From positions 1 through 8,343 of the forward strand of contig CANGVZ010000076.1 in NCBI GenBank assembly GCA_947457285.1: a stretch of 8,343 bases of DNA, given 5' to 3'. Made by a program: the position numbers and the translations under genes. Positions 1 to 7,400 of this stretch are shown piece by piece (position 1 is the first letter of the stretch; each line of letters starts with the position of its first letter). Below the pieces are notes generated by a model that did no database searches, had not been told where the DNA came from, and worked only from the letters and a program-made list of their open reading frames with translations. This stretch comes from Flavobacteriales bacterium (GTDB lineage Bacteria > Bacteroidota > Bacteroidia > Flavobacteriales_D > Sanyastnellaceae).

Positions 1-1
1 A

Positions 2-1699
2 TGGAGTGCACTTTTTAATGCCTCTTATAATCTAAATGCGAATAACAAAATATCCGCACTCTTCATGCCGAACTTCATTGGAACCAATGATGTGTCGAGC
101 TTTCGGGAGATAGTATTGCCCGGCGATTTGCAGGAATTAATTATTCAAAAGAATATATTCTACGAGCAAAGAAGGCAGCTTATTTCTCAGCTGTCCTCTC
201 AACACTTTTTCCCAAAATCTAAGTTCAAAATAGATTTTAACTTATCATATACTGGTGGTAAAAGTGTAGCTCCTGACTTTAAGTCAACAGAATATATTGA
301 ACAAGTCCGCGATGGTGCTACCGTGGGTTATGTCTTTGGCCCAACGGCGGGTGAGGGTATAAGAAGATTTTACCGTTATCTAACAGACAATATTCTAGAC
401 TCAAGAATTGACTTTGAAAAGAATCTTGTGAGAGAAGATTCAAAGCGCAGTCGAAAGTTGAAGTTTGGTGCAGCTACGCAAAGAAACTATCGTGTTTGGA
501 ATAACTATGAATATCGCGTGTTTTTCGGAAATAGTGTTTCTGTTCCACCTCTTGTCGATGGGGATATAGACGCTTATATGTCCGCCAATCGATTCACTGT
601 TGTCAATGGAATTCAAGACTTCAATTATGAAGATTTGTACTTTGATCGCAATCATAGTTTTGGTTACAGCAATGTCGAGGCTGCTTATGGATTAGTGGAT
701 TGGGAGTTCACGCCTATGTTGCGTCTAAGTGCTGGCCTCAGAGTAGAGCGCACAGATATTTTCACGGATGTAAATCGCTTCCATGAATTGGGTTATGAAA
801 GAAATGATCCTCGTAGAGAGAATAATCCTGGTTTTCCTTATGTAAATCCCGGAGAAATTCAACAGGTTGACTTCCTGCCAAGTGCTAATTTTATCGTAAA
901 ATTTGATCAAACAAAGTTTGGTCAAACAAACCTTAGATTCAACTATAATCGCTCCCTTGCGAGACCGAGCATCCGTGAACTTAGTGATGCGGCAATCTTT
1001 GACGCTGAGTTCAGAGCTTTCGTATATGGTAATTCAGATCTTGAAATGGTTTATATCTCCAATTATGATTTCAGAGCTGAAACGTTTTTCAATAATGGAG
1101 ATAATGTTTCGGTGAGCTTGTTTTATAAGCAACTGAAAAATCACATTGAATTAGGTTTTGGTTCTGCTGGTATTAGTTGGGAGAATATTCCTCTTTCAAC
1201 CGTGGCAGGAATTGAGTTTGAAGGAAAGAAGTCTATTGGTAAATCGTTTGAATTGCGTGCAAACGTCACGCTTGTGAAGTCTGAAGCACAGTTTATTCGT
1301 AGAGGTTTCCAAATTGTAAATGGTCTAAAAGATTATACAATCTTAGATACGTTGTACCGTCCAATGTTTGGTCAAGCTCCTTACTTAGTAAATGCCATCG
1401 CTAGCTACAAGTGGGATGAGAAGGGATTTGTATTCACTGCAAGCTATAATATTCAAGGTCCCAGACTTGTCATTGCAGGAGCGATTGAAGGCCGTCCTAA
1501 TGTGTATGAGCTTCCCAGAAATATGATTGATTTAAAGGCAAGCAAGACGTTAGGAAAGCATTTTTCTGTGAGCCTTACGGTTAGAGACATCCTCAATACC
1601 GCTGTTGATCGCTCCTATGATTTGCCTTCAGGTTGGGTGCCTTTCGATCGCTTCCGCTATGGAACAAGCTTCAACTTAGGAATTGCCTATAAATACTAA
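2..1699 (+). CDS. TonB-dependent outer-membrane receptor, C-terminal part (5' truncated by window edge)
   Basis: The frame is open from base 2 to the TAA at 1697-1699, giving 565 residues with no start in the window; the first ATG in frame (65) is internal, because the residues before it (WSALFNASYNLNANNKISAL) continue the same barrel pattern. The sequence shows alternating aromatic/polar beta-strands typical of the 22-stranded barrel: a strand like LRLSAGLRVERTDIF (about 721-765), FLPSANFIVKF (about 870-905), and the family-typical run NRSLARPSIREL near 947-985 followed by GNSDLEMVYISNYDFRAE and an FYKQLKNHIE strand. It ends in a strand finishing in an aromatic residue (GIAYKY), as outer-membrane barrels do. 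Such receptors import large or scarce ligands through the outer membrane using TonB energy. The missing upstream part should hold the signal peptide, a probable carboxypeptidase-like domain and the plug. No SusD-like partner is seen downstream. Substrate unknown. Confidence 0.9.
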   Translation, partial: WSALFNASYNLNANNKISALFMPNFIGTNDVSSFREIVLPGDLQELIIQKNIFYEQRRQLISQLSSQHFFPKSKFKIDFNLSYTGGKSVAPDFKSTEYIEQVRDGATVGYVFGPTAGEGIRRFYRYLTDNILDSRIDFEKNLVREDSKRSRKLKFGAATQRNYRVWNNYEYRVFFGNSVSVPPLVDGDIDAYMSANRFTVVNGIQDFNYEDLYFDRNHSFGYSNVEAAYGLVDWEFTPMLRLSAGLRVERTDIFTDVNRFHELGYERNDPRRENNPGFPYVNPGEIQQVDFLPSANFIVKFDQTKFGQTNLRFNYNRSLARPSIRELSDAAIFDAEFRAFVYGNSDLEMVYISNYDFRAETFFNNGDNVSVSLFYKQLKNHIELGFGSAGISWENIPLSTVAGIEFEGKKSIGKSFELRANVTLVKSEAQFIRRGFQIVNGLKDYTILDTLYRPMFGQAPYLVNAIASYKWDEKGFVFTASYNIQGPRLVIAGAIEGRPNVYELPRNMIDLKASKTLGKHFSVSLTVRDILNTAVDRSYDLPSGWVPFDRFRYGTSFNLGIAYKY

Positions 1700-1709
1700 T
1701 TCTGGGATT

Positions 1710-3038
1710 ATGAAGAAGGTACTGCTCACATTTATAATAGCATTTATCTCAAGTTGTGCGTTCAGCCAATTAGAAAGAGTAATTGTAGAAAGATATTATG
1801 TTTCAGACGAGAATGACGCTACAGACGATTTTGGCGGAGGTGTTCCGGTTGGCACAGTAACATATCGCGTTTATGTCGATCTTTTGCCTGGCACTGTCTT
1901 GAAGAAGATTTATGGAGATGCAAATCGCGTTTTCGAAATTATAAGCACCGAACCATTTTTTAATCATGCTTCGGATGGTCAATCATTTGCAAAGGATTTT
2001 ATTCGAGCGCGATATTTAGAAGGTACCGTGGCGCTGGATACTTGGCTTACACTCGGACCTACTACACGTTTGCAGGGTGGTGTTATCAACTATGGAATAC
2101 TTAAGGATCAAGACCCAGATGGCTCTTTTATTGGCGGTGACAACAACGATGGAGGAAGCGCTCAAATAGCATCAGGTCTTTTAATCAATGAAGATCCAAG
2201 TATTGGCAATCCACTCACGTTGACGGATGGTATGATTGCAATGAGCGTAGCACCAACAGATTGGTTTTCCAATGGTCTGACCGACTTCGTTACAGGAGAA
2301 GACACTACCATGTTTGGCTCACTCAATGTCAGAAGCTTTTATCGAAGCAATCAATTTGAGTTGTCAAATTCGGGTGTTTTAGGTCCTGTTGATGAGGTGA
2401 ATCAAATTCTTATAGCTCAATTATCTACCAAAGGTGATTTGAGTTTTATTCTAAATCTTGAGGTAGAATTTTTAGTGGATGGTGAAGTGGTGACGAGGAA
2501 ATATGTGGGCACTTCTAACAATTTACAAGGAAATGAGGAGTACAATCCTTTCTTGGTTTATCCATTTGAATGTGGATGCAATGACCCAAGTTTCCTGGAG
2601 TTCGATCCGAATGTGGTCTGCTTTGAAGAGGGTTCTTGCAATACTCCGATAATTTATGGTTGTCTTGATCCCGAGGCCTGCAATTTTGATTCAAATGCAA
2701 ATTTCAATATTCCCGCATTGTGCTGTTATCCTGGATTTTGTGCGGATAGAGATATAGAAAGAGTTTGCCCTTCACTGAAGGGAGAGAGCTTCGATTTTGA
2801 TGTTTATCCAAATCCAACAGAAGACGCACTTTCTGTGAATGTAATTAGCGGCGCTCCAACATTTGTGGAGATAGAGATTTTCAATAACTATGGCGTTTCA
2901 CAAATGAAGAGTAGAATTGATGATGGTGAATTGAATCTGATTCAAACGTTGTCAGTAATTGATCTCCCCAGTGGTCTTTATCATGTTTCTGTGACAACCT
3001 TATATGGTAAGCAAACAAAATTATTTGTGAAGTTATGA
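1710..3038 (+). CDS. T9SS-exported protein with shared N-terminal module, Cys-rich repeats and type A sorting domain
   Basis: A 442-residue protein. ATG 1710 is chosen because it gives a classic signal peptide (MKKVLLTFIIAFISSCAFSQ, 1-20) 10 bases after the receptor stop; a TTG start at 1683 would overlap the receptor gene and put hydrophilic residues before the signal. Residues 21-270 form a module also found at the start of the gene at 4434 (matches such as IVERYYVSD, PVGTVTYRVYVD, LTDGM, NQILIAQLSTKGDLSF). Residues 288-353 contain ten cysteines and two copies of a GC-x-DP...FD-x-N motif. Residues 361-442 are a T9SS C-terminal sorting domain: VYPNPTEDALSV, then LPSGLYHVSV and a final KLFVKL strand. 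Expected fate: Sec export, passage through the T9SS outer-membrane translocon, then release or attachment at the surface. No catalytic motif was recognised; function unknown. The signal contains ISSC, which could read as a weak lipobox. Confidence 0.93.
   Translation: MKKVLLTFIIAFISSCAFSQLERVIVERYYVSDENDATDDFGGGVPVGTVTYRVYVDLLPGTVLKKIYGDANRVFEIISTEPFFNHASDGQSFAKDFIRARYLEGTVALDTWLTLGPTTRLQGGVINYGILKDQDPDGSFIGGDNNDGGSAQIASGLLINEDPSIGNPLTLTDGMIAMSVAPTDWFSNGLTDFVTGEDTTMFGSLNVRSFYRSNQFELSNSGVLGPVDEVNQILIAQLSTKGDLSFILNLEVEFLVDGEVVTRKYVGTSNNLQGNEEYNPFLVYPFECGCNDPSFLEFDPNVVCFEEGSCNTPIIYGCLDPEACNFDSNANFNIPALCCYPGFCADRDIERVCPSLKGESFDFDVYPNPTEDALSVNVISGAPTFVEIEIFNNYGVSQMKSRIDDGELNLIQTLSVIDLPSGLYHVSVTTLYGKQTKLFVKL
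1770..2519 (+). other. Shared N-terminal module, copy 1 (residues 21-270 of the T9SS protein)
   Basis: This segment aligns along its length with residues 23-262 of the protein starting at 4434. Matching blocks in order: LERVIVERYYVSD / LEGIIVERFYISD; PVGTVTYRVYVDLLPG / PVGSVTYRVYVDMAPG; KIYGD / QIYGS; LDTWLTLG / IDSWFTAG; YGILKDQDPDGSF / VGVMEEEDTDGTI; LTDGM / AQDGM; LGPVDEVNQILIAQLSTKGDLSF / VGPTASNRVLIAQFTTFGTLSF. The composition (beta-rich, Gly/Asp loops, no obvious catalytic triad) suggests an all-beta fold. I do not recognise a named family. Confidence 0.85.
2571..2768 (+). repeat. Cysteine-rich double repeat with GC-x-DP...FD-x-N motif
   Basis: Residues 288-353 of the T9SS protein carry ten cysteines. 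Two tandem units are visible: GCNDPSFLEFDPN followed by VCFEEGSC, then GCLDPEACNFDSNAN followed by LCCYPGFC. The second matches the GCTDPxACNYDPxAN-type motif that recurs in secreted Bacteroidota proteins. The first has lost the internal cysteine (SFLEF in place of EACNF). Disulfides and Asp/Asn-mediated metal binding are plausible but inferred. The segment links the N-terminal module to the sorting domain. Confidence 0.7.
2790..3035 (+). other. T9SS C-terminal sorting domain (complete)
   Basis: Residues 361-442: FDFDVYPNPTEDALSVNV opening, a middle strand pair (VEIEIFNNYGVSQ), the usual LPSGLYHVSV block and a terminal basic/hydrophobic strand KLFVKL. Spacing and length (about 80 residues) match the type A sorting domain of Bacteroidota, which is recognised by the T9SS and normally removed by the sortase-like PorU when the cargo is attached to the surface. 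Confidence 0.92.
3035..3038 (+). promoter_or_regulatory. ATGA stop/start overlap (translational coupling)
   Basis: The ATG of the lipoprotein gene (3035-3037) overlaps the TGA stop (3036-3038) of the T9SS protein gene. A four-base overlap like this usually means both are read from one mRNA with re-initiation, so it supports both the start chosen for the lipoprotein and operon membership. Confidence 0.8.
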
Positions 3039-3760
3039 GTGTTCTACTTAGAAAATATTTTTTGTTTATGATATCATTTTTAATGATATCTGTTCTCACT
3101 TCGTGCGAAGAAGAGGAGGAGGAGAGAATTATAGAGCGCGGAACAATTACCGATAATTCAGGCAGAGTTTATAAGACAGTACGCATAGGTAATAAGTGGT
3201 GGATGGCGGAAAATTTGTCGGTGAAAAGATTCAATAATGGAGAAGAAATTCCATTCGTGGATAGTCAAGATCCCGATGCATTATGGGCGAATATAGAAGG
3301 TGCTGGTATGACCTTCACACTTGATAGCACAAAAGGCTTTCTCTACAATTATAATTGTTTGATAGACGACAGAGGTATTGCTCCCGAAGGTTGGAGAGTG
3401 CCTACAGATGAGGACTGGAAGGATTTGGAAAAAGAAATAGGAATGTCTTCAAGTGAAATCAATAATACAAGTTGGAGAGGAGTTGATGAGGCTGCTCTAT
3501 TGGCATCAAAGAATTCTTTGGGTTGGTCGCCTGGTATTCTCTTTGGAACCGATGAATATGGTTTTGACGCTCGTGCGGCTGGTGTGAGAATTTTTGATGG
3601 ACGAAGAAATCTTTCGGGAAAAGTAGCTTTCTGGTGGACACTTACTGACAACGGCGAAGACGTATGGTATCGCTACATGGATAGCGATCAAACCCGCATT
3701 TTTAGGCACTATACACACAAGAATTATGCGATGGCTATTCGCTTGGTAAAAGATATATAA
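3035..3760 (+). CDS. FISUMP-domain lipoprotein, probably surface exposed
   Basis: A 241-residue protein. Residues 1-23 are a lipoprotein signal ending VLTSC, with the lipidated cysteine at 24. It is followed at once by six glutamates (25-30), which resembles the acidic lipoprotein export signal that directs Bacteroidota lipoproteins to the outer face of the outer membrane. Residues about 37-240 match the Fibrobacter succinogenes major paralogous (FISUMP) domain: TVRIGNKWWMAENL (48-61), a YNYN block (104-107), APEGWRVPTDEDW (116-128), GFDARAAGVR (176-185), VAFWWTLTD (197-205) and the closing AMAIRLVKD (232-240). The domain is common in surface lipoproteins and has no established activity. The start overlaps the upstream stop, and the next gene begins two bases after this one ends, so it probably belongs to the same transcript. 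A surface role as a binding or scaffold protein is inference. Confidence 0.92.
   Translation: MSVLLRKYFLFMISFLMISVLTSCEEEEEERIIERGTITDNSGRVYKTVRIGNKWWMAENLSVKRFNNGEEIPFVDSQDPDALWANIEGAGMTFTLDSTKGFLYNYNCLIDDRGIAPEGWRVPTDEDWKDLEKEIGMSSSEINNTSWRGVDEAALLASKNSLGWSPGILFGTDEYGFDARAAGVRIFDGRRNLSGKVAFWWTLTDNGEDVWYRYMDSDQTRIFRHYTHKNYAMAIRLVKDI
3070..3090 (+). repeat. Perfect 9-bp inverted repeat inside the lipoprotein signal-peptide codons
   Basis: GATATCATT (3070-3078) and AATGATATC (3082-3090) are perfect reverse complements separated by TTT. They lie over the codons for MISFLMIS in the signal peptide, 35 bases after the start codon. In mRNA this could form a short A/U-rich hairpin. It may simply result from the duplicated codons for Met-Ile-Ser; no function is claimed. 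Confidence 0.5.
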
Positions 3761-3762
3761 TT

Positions 3763-4422
3763 ATGAAAAGCCTAATAACTCTCATTTTACTGTGTCCACT
3801 TTTTGCCTTCGCTCAGCAAGATTCTTCGAATTGGAGAATTGGTGCTGGAGGATCTTTTGATCGAACATACAGATGGCTTTCAACTGACGGAGAGGATGCA
3901 ATAAAGGAATTGTATGATACACTCGAGTCGCAAGACTTCGGCATGAGCGTGCGTTTTTTAGCCGCATACAAACTAAATGAAAAACTGGATATTACTTCGG
4001 GGATAGCCTACGCTAGAAGGGGCTTTCAGGTGGATACATTAAAGTCGGTTGGAATTAAAGACATGGTCGAGAGATTTCATCAGGTGGAAATACCTATTGG
4101 GGTGAGATTACATTTTTTAAAGAGAAAATCAAGCAATTTTTTCTTGGATGCAGGAATTTTTGGAGCATACATGTTCAAGCATCAAGGTAGTTTTAGAGAG
4201 TTAGTAAGAGATACGGAAACTCGTTTTTCAAATACTTCGAATTACAACGCTATAGGATTTGGCTGTTATGGAGGTATGGGCTTCCAGGCAAAGCTGAATG
4301 ATAGTTATGCCGTTGCTTTTGACATTTCTTATCGACAAAGTTTAAGCGCGATTGCAGAAGGGAATTTAAATAGAAGACTAAATGCTGCGGCTATAGGAAT
4401 TGCAATTATTCATGATTTATAA
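3763..4422 (+). CDS. Small outer-membrane beta-barrel protein (PorT-like / OmpA-barrel type)
   Basis: A 219-residue protein starting two bases after the lipoprotein stop. Residues 1-17 are a signal peptide (MKSLITLILLCPLFAFA, cleaved before QQD). The mature part is a run of amphipathic strands and turns: WRIGAGGSFDRTY, FGMSVRFLAAYKLNEKLDITSGIAYARRGF (long strand-turn-strand), RFHQVEIPIGVRLHF, FFLDAGIFGAYMF, YNAIGFGCYGGMGFQAKL, YAVAFDISYRQSL and a final LNAAAIGIAIIHDL. The pattern 'xxLxIxSGIAYxRRGF ... VEIPIGVRxxF ... GxGxQxxL ... DxxYxxxL' is that of the PorT-like outer-membrane beta-barrel family (about 200 residues, probably eight strands). The role of these small barrels is usually unknown; one member (PorT) is linked to T9SS function, but this is not evidence that this copy is PorT. 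Its place between two T9SS cargo genes suggests a partner or anchor at the outer membrane. Confidence 0.85.
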   Translation: MKSLITLILLCPLFAFAQQDSSNWRIGAGGSFDRTYRWLSTDGEDAIKELYDTLESQDFGMSVRFLAAYKLNEKLDITSGIAYARRGFQVDTLKSVGIKDMVERFHQVEIPIGVRLHFLKRKSSNFFLDAGIFGAYMFKHQGSFRELVRDTETRFSNTSNYNAIGFGCYGGMGFQAKLNDSYAVAFDISYRQSLSAIAEGNLNRRLNAAAIGIAIIHDL

Positions 4423-4433
4423 ATTATAATAAG

Positions 4434-7400
4434 ATGAGATCATTTTTACTACTCGCTTTTTTAGCGGTATTCACTGCACAAGTTGCTAAAGGGCAGGGCT
4501 TGGAAGGAATCATTGTAGAACGATTCTATATTTCAGATGCAGCCGATGAAGCAAATTCTATAGCTCAAGGTGCTGTCGCTCCACTGCCCGTGGGTAGCGT
4601 CACTTATCGAGTTTACGTTGATATGGCTCCGGGCTATAAATACTCTCAAATTTATGGAAGTGAAACCCATAACCTTATTGTAAATACTACAACAAGTTTC
4701 TATAATGACCCCAACTTTGGTGTTGCGGTTAATCCTGGCTCTACAAGTCTCAACCTCACGAGAAGACACACAACAATGATAGACTCATGGTTTACAGCTG
4801 GTGGTACTTGTGCCGGTAAAGTTGGTGTGATGGAGGAAGAAGATACAGATGGAACGATTGGCAATCAACAGAATATTCTCGCTAACAATCCAGGTGGATG
4901 TTATGGTCTTCCTATTAATGGCACCGGTGCTCAAGATGGTATGTTGCCTTCTTCTGCATCCACTTATGTAGCTCCAAATACACTCGGATTGGGAAATGCT
5001 TTGGATGTGCTCGATCAAACATTCGGTAATTCTATTGTGATTAATAATGGAACCATCGTACCTCTTGGGGGGATAGTTGGTCCAACTGCGAGTAATAGAG
5101 TGCTTATTGCACAGTTTACAACATTTGGTACTTTGAGTTTTGAGTTCAATGTTCAGCTGATCAATATTAGCACTGGTTTGGCGGAGAATTATGTAGCATC
5201 GAATCCTGTGGGTGATGAACTTACACACCCTACGCTAACATTCGTCTCTGGTCAGGCGCCAACCGTAGCGATTACAGCTCCTGCTAATAATGCCGTCGTT
5301 CAAGTTGGGTCAATCGTTCCAATAAATGTGAATGCTTCCGATAATGGCGGCATAGTGGAACAAGTGGAGTTTTATGTAGATGGCGTGCTGCTATTCACGG
5401 ATAATACAGCTCCGTTTAGCGCGAACTACACAGCTACGGCAGGGGCACATACCATTTCTGCTATTGCATTCGACAACGATTGTCAATCTACGACGTCATC
5501 AACCATAAACATTAGCGCTCAAAGCAACAACCCTCCCACGGTAACGGTATCCGCTCCAACCTCGGCAATAGTGGGAACAAGCATTACAATTTCGGCAACG
5601 GCGAGCGACTCCGACGGTAGCATAACCCAAGTAGAGTTTTTTGTGAATAATGTTTCAGTAGGTATCGATAATTCTGCGCCCTACAGTATTCAGTATACCA
5701 CAACACTCGGAGCAGGTCAAATTGTTAGAGCCGTGGCTACGGACAATCAAGGTGCTACGGCAAATTCAAATAATATTACGTTAAACGTCGTAGCGAATAC
5801 TGCCCCTAGCGTGACAATTACTAGTCCTTCGAACGGAGCGGCATTCATCGCTCCTGAAATAATCAATATCACTGCAAGCGCAAGCGACGTTGATGGTAGC
5901 GTTTCTCAAGTTTCGTTTTTTGTAGATGGAAACTTGATTGGTACGGATAATACAGCGCCATATTCTTTCGCATGGACAAGTATAATCGGCGAGCATACAA
6001 TTGTTGCTTCTGCGACAGATAACTTGGGAGCAGTTTCTAATTCTGCTGCTATAAATATTTCGGTAGCAGATCCAAATGCACTGCCATATTACATAGATGA
6101 TGTAATTGTAGATTGTTCAGAAGATTTGGTGTGCATGCCTGTAGGTGTTTCAATCACAGCACCAGTTAATAATGTTATTGGTTATGATTTTGAGTTTTCT
6201 TATAACCCCTCGCAATTGGAGCCAATCGGAGTATTTGAAATTTATTCGAATCTAATCGACGCTGATATCGTTTCGTTGACATACAACATCAATACTCCTG
6301 GGGTGCTTTCTGTGTCGCTAAGTTTGAATGGTAGCGCTCCCGTTGGTGCTGGTTTCAATGGTTTCGGAGATTTGTTCTGTATTTCATTTGTAAATCAGTT
6401 GTCGGCAAACGAGTCAACGGCGATTTCTTATTCTTTGATTCAAGAGTCGTATACTTCTGGTGTTGAATTGATGTCTGGTTCTGAAGGTAGCGTTTCATCT
6501 ATTATCAATTCAGAGTATAGCACACAGCTTACTTATTGGGCAGACAACAGTCCTATTTCATACGATTCACAAAATCCAAATGATTTCTTGATAACAAATA
6601 TTTTTGGAGTATTCGAAGGCTCAATAAATGGAGATGCAGTGCAACCAGATCTGAACGGTTTTTTTGATTATGATTTGAGTAATGGACCTTCTGTTCAAAT
6701 TGAAAGAGAGATTTCGAGCGAAGTTGCCGTTCAGCCTGTGGTGAATGGTGCTGATGCCGTAATCGCAAAAACTATTGTCGCTGAAGTTTCGTATACTCCC
6801 AGCATTTACCAAATCATCGCAATGGACGTTAACTTGGATGGAGTGGTGAGTGCAGGAGATATTTCTCAAATTAATCAAAGAGCAACAGGGGCGATTCAAG
6901 AATTCCAACAAGCTTGGAATTATGATAATGGTGTATCTAATGGCGAGCTATCAAAGGATTGGGTTTTTGTAAAATCAAGTGATCTCGATAATAATCCGGC
7001 TTACCAAATTTCAACCAACTTCCCAGCGGATGATATGATGGGATACTCAAGGTTGAGGGTTCCAGCCGTTCCATTTATCACCGACCTAAACGTAAGTGAC
7101 TTCGACGTGAATGGAAACGTTTGTCCTCAAATTATTGAGGAAGATATTATAGGAATAATGCTCGGTGATATCGACGGAAGCTATCAATTTCAGCAGCCTG
7201 GTCAAGGTATCCGCGGGGATATTATTCCTGGCGACTCATTGTTCTTTGATTTAAGCAATGCAACATTTGACGATAATGGTACAGATTTCTTCGTAAACAT
7301 TCCAGTGATTTTCCAGTCTGTCTCTTCCTCTGTTAATGCAATTGATTTTTGGATGCAGTATGACGAAAACCGTTTGGAGTTCACCAGTGCAAGCGTAGAC

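Noticed and set aside
65..67. ATG at 65 as the start of the receptor gene
   Set aside because: The frame is open to the window edge and the residues before it continue the barrel. The remaining 544 residues would also lack a signal peptide and plug domain.
903..1115. A + strand frame inside the TonB receptor gene
   Set aside because: It is out of frame with clear receptor barrel sequence and has no features of its own.
1683..1709. Upstream TTG start for the first T9SS protein
   Set aside because: It adds PINTNSGI before the Met-Lys-Lys of a standard signal peptide and overlaps the receptor gene. ATG 1710 is the better start.
3349..3651. A 100-codon open frame on the - strand opposite the lipoprotein gene
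   Set aside because: It lies wholly inside a confidently identified FISUMP gene, has no recognisable domain or signal, and its composition looks like antisense of a real coding frame.
4423..4433. Possible promoter or terminator in the gap before the giant gene
   Set aside because: The gap is only 11 bases. I saw no inverted repeat with a T-run and no TAnnTTTG-type Bacteroidota promoter element close upstream of the start.
4533..5228. Two - strand open frames (4533-4769 and 4785-5228)
   Set aside because: They are antisense to the N-terminal module of the giant protein, whose + frame is unbroken from 4434 to the window end. The translations are rich in Ser, Thr, Ile and Cys and match nothing.
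5781..7384. Several - strand open frames (5781-5996, 6553-6768, 6621-6911, 7202-7384)
   Set aside because: All are shadows of the long + frame. They overlap each other or sit singly and have no start context or domain.
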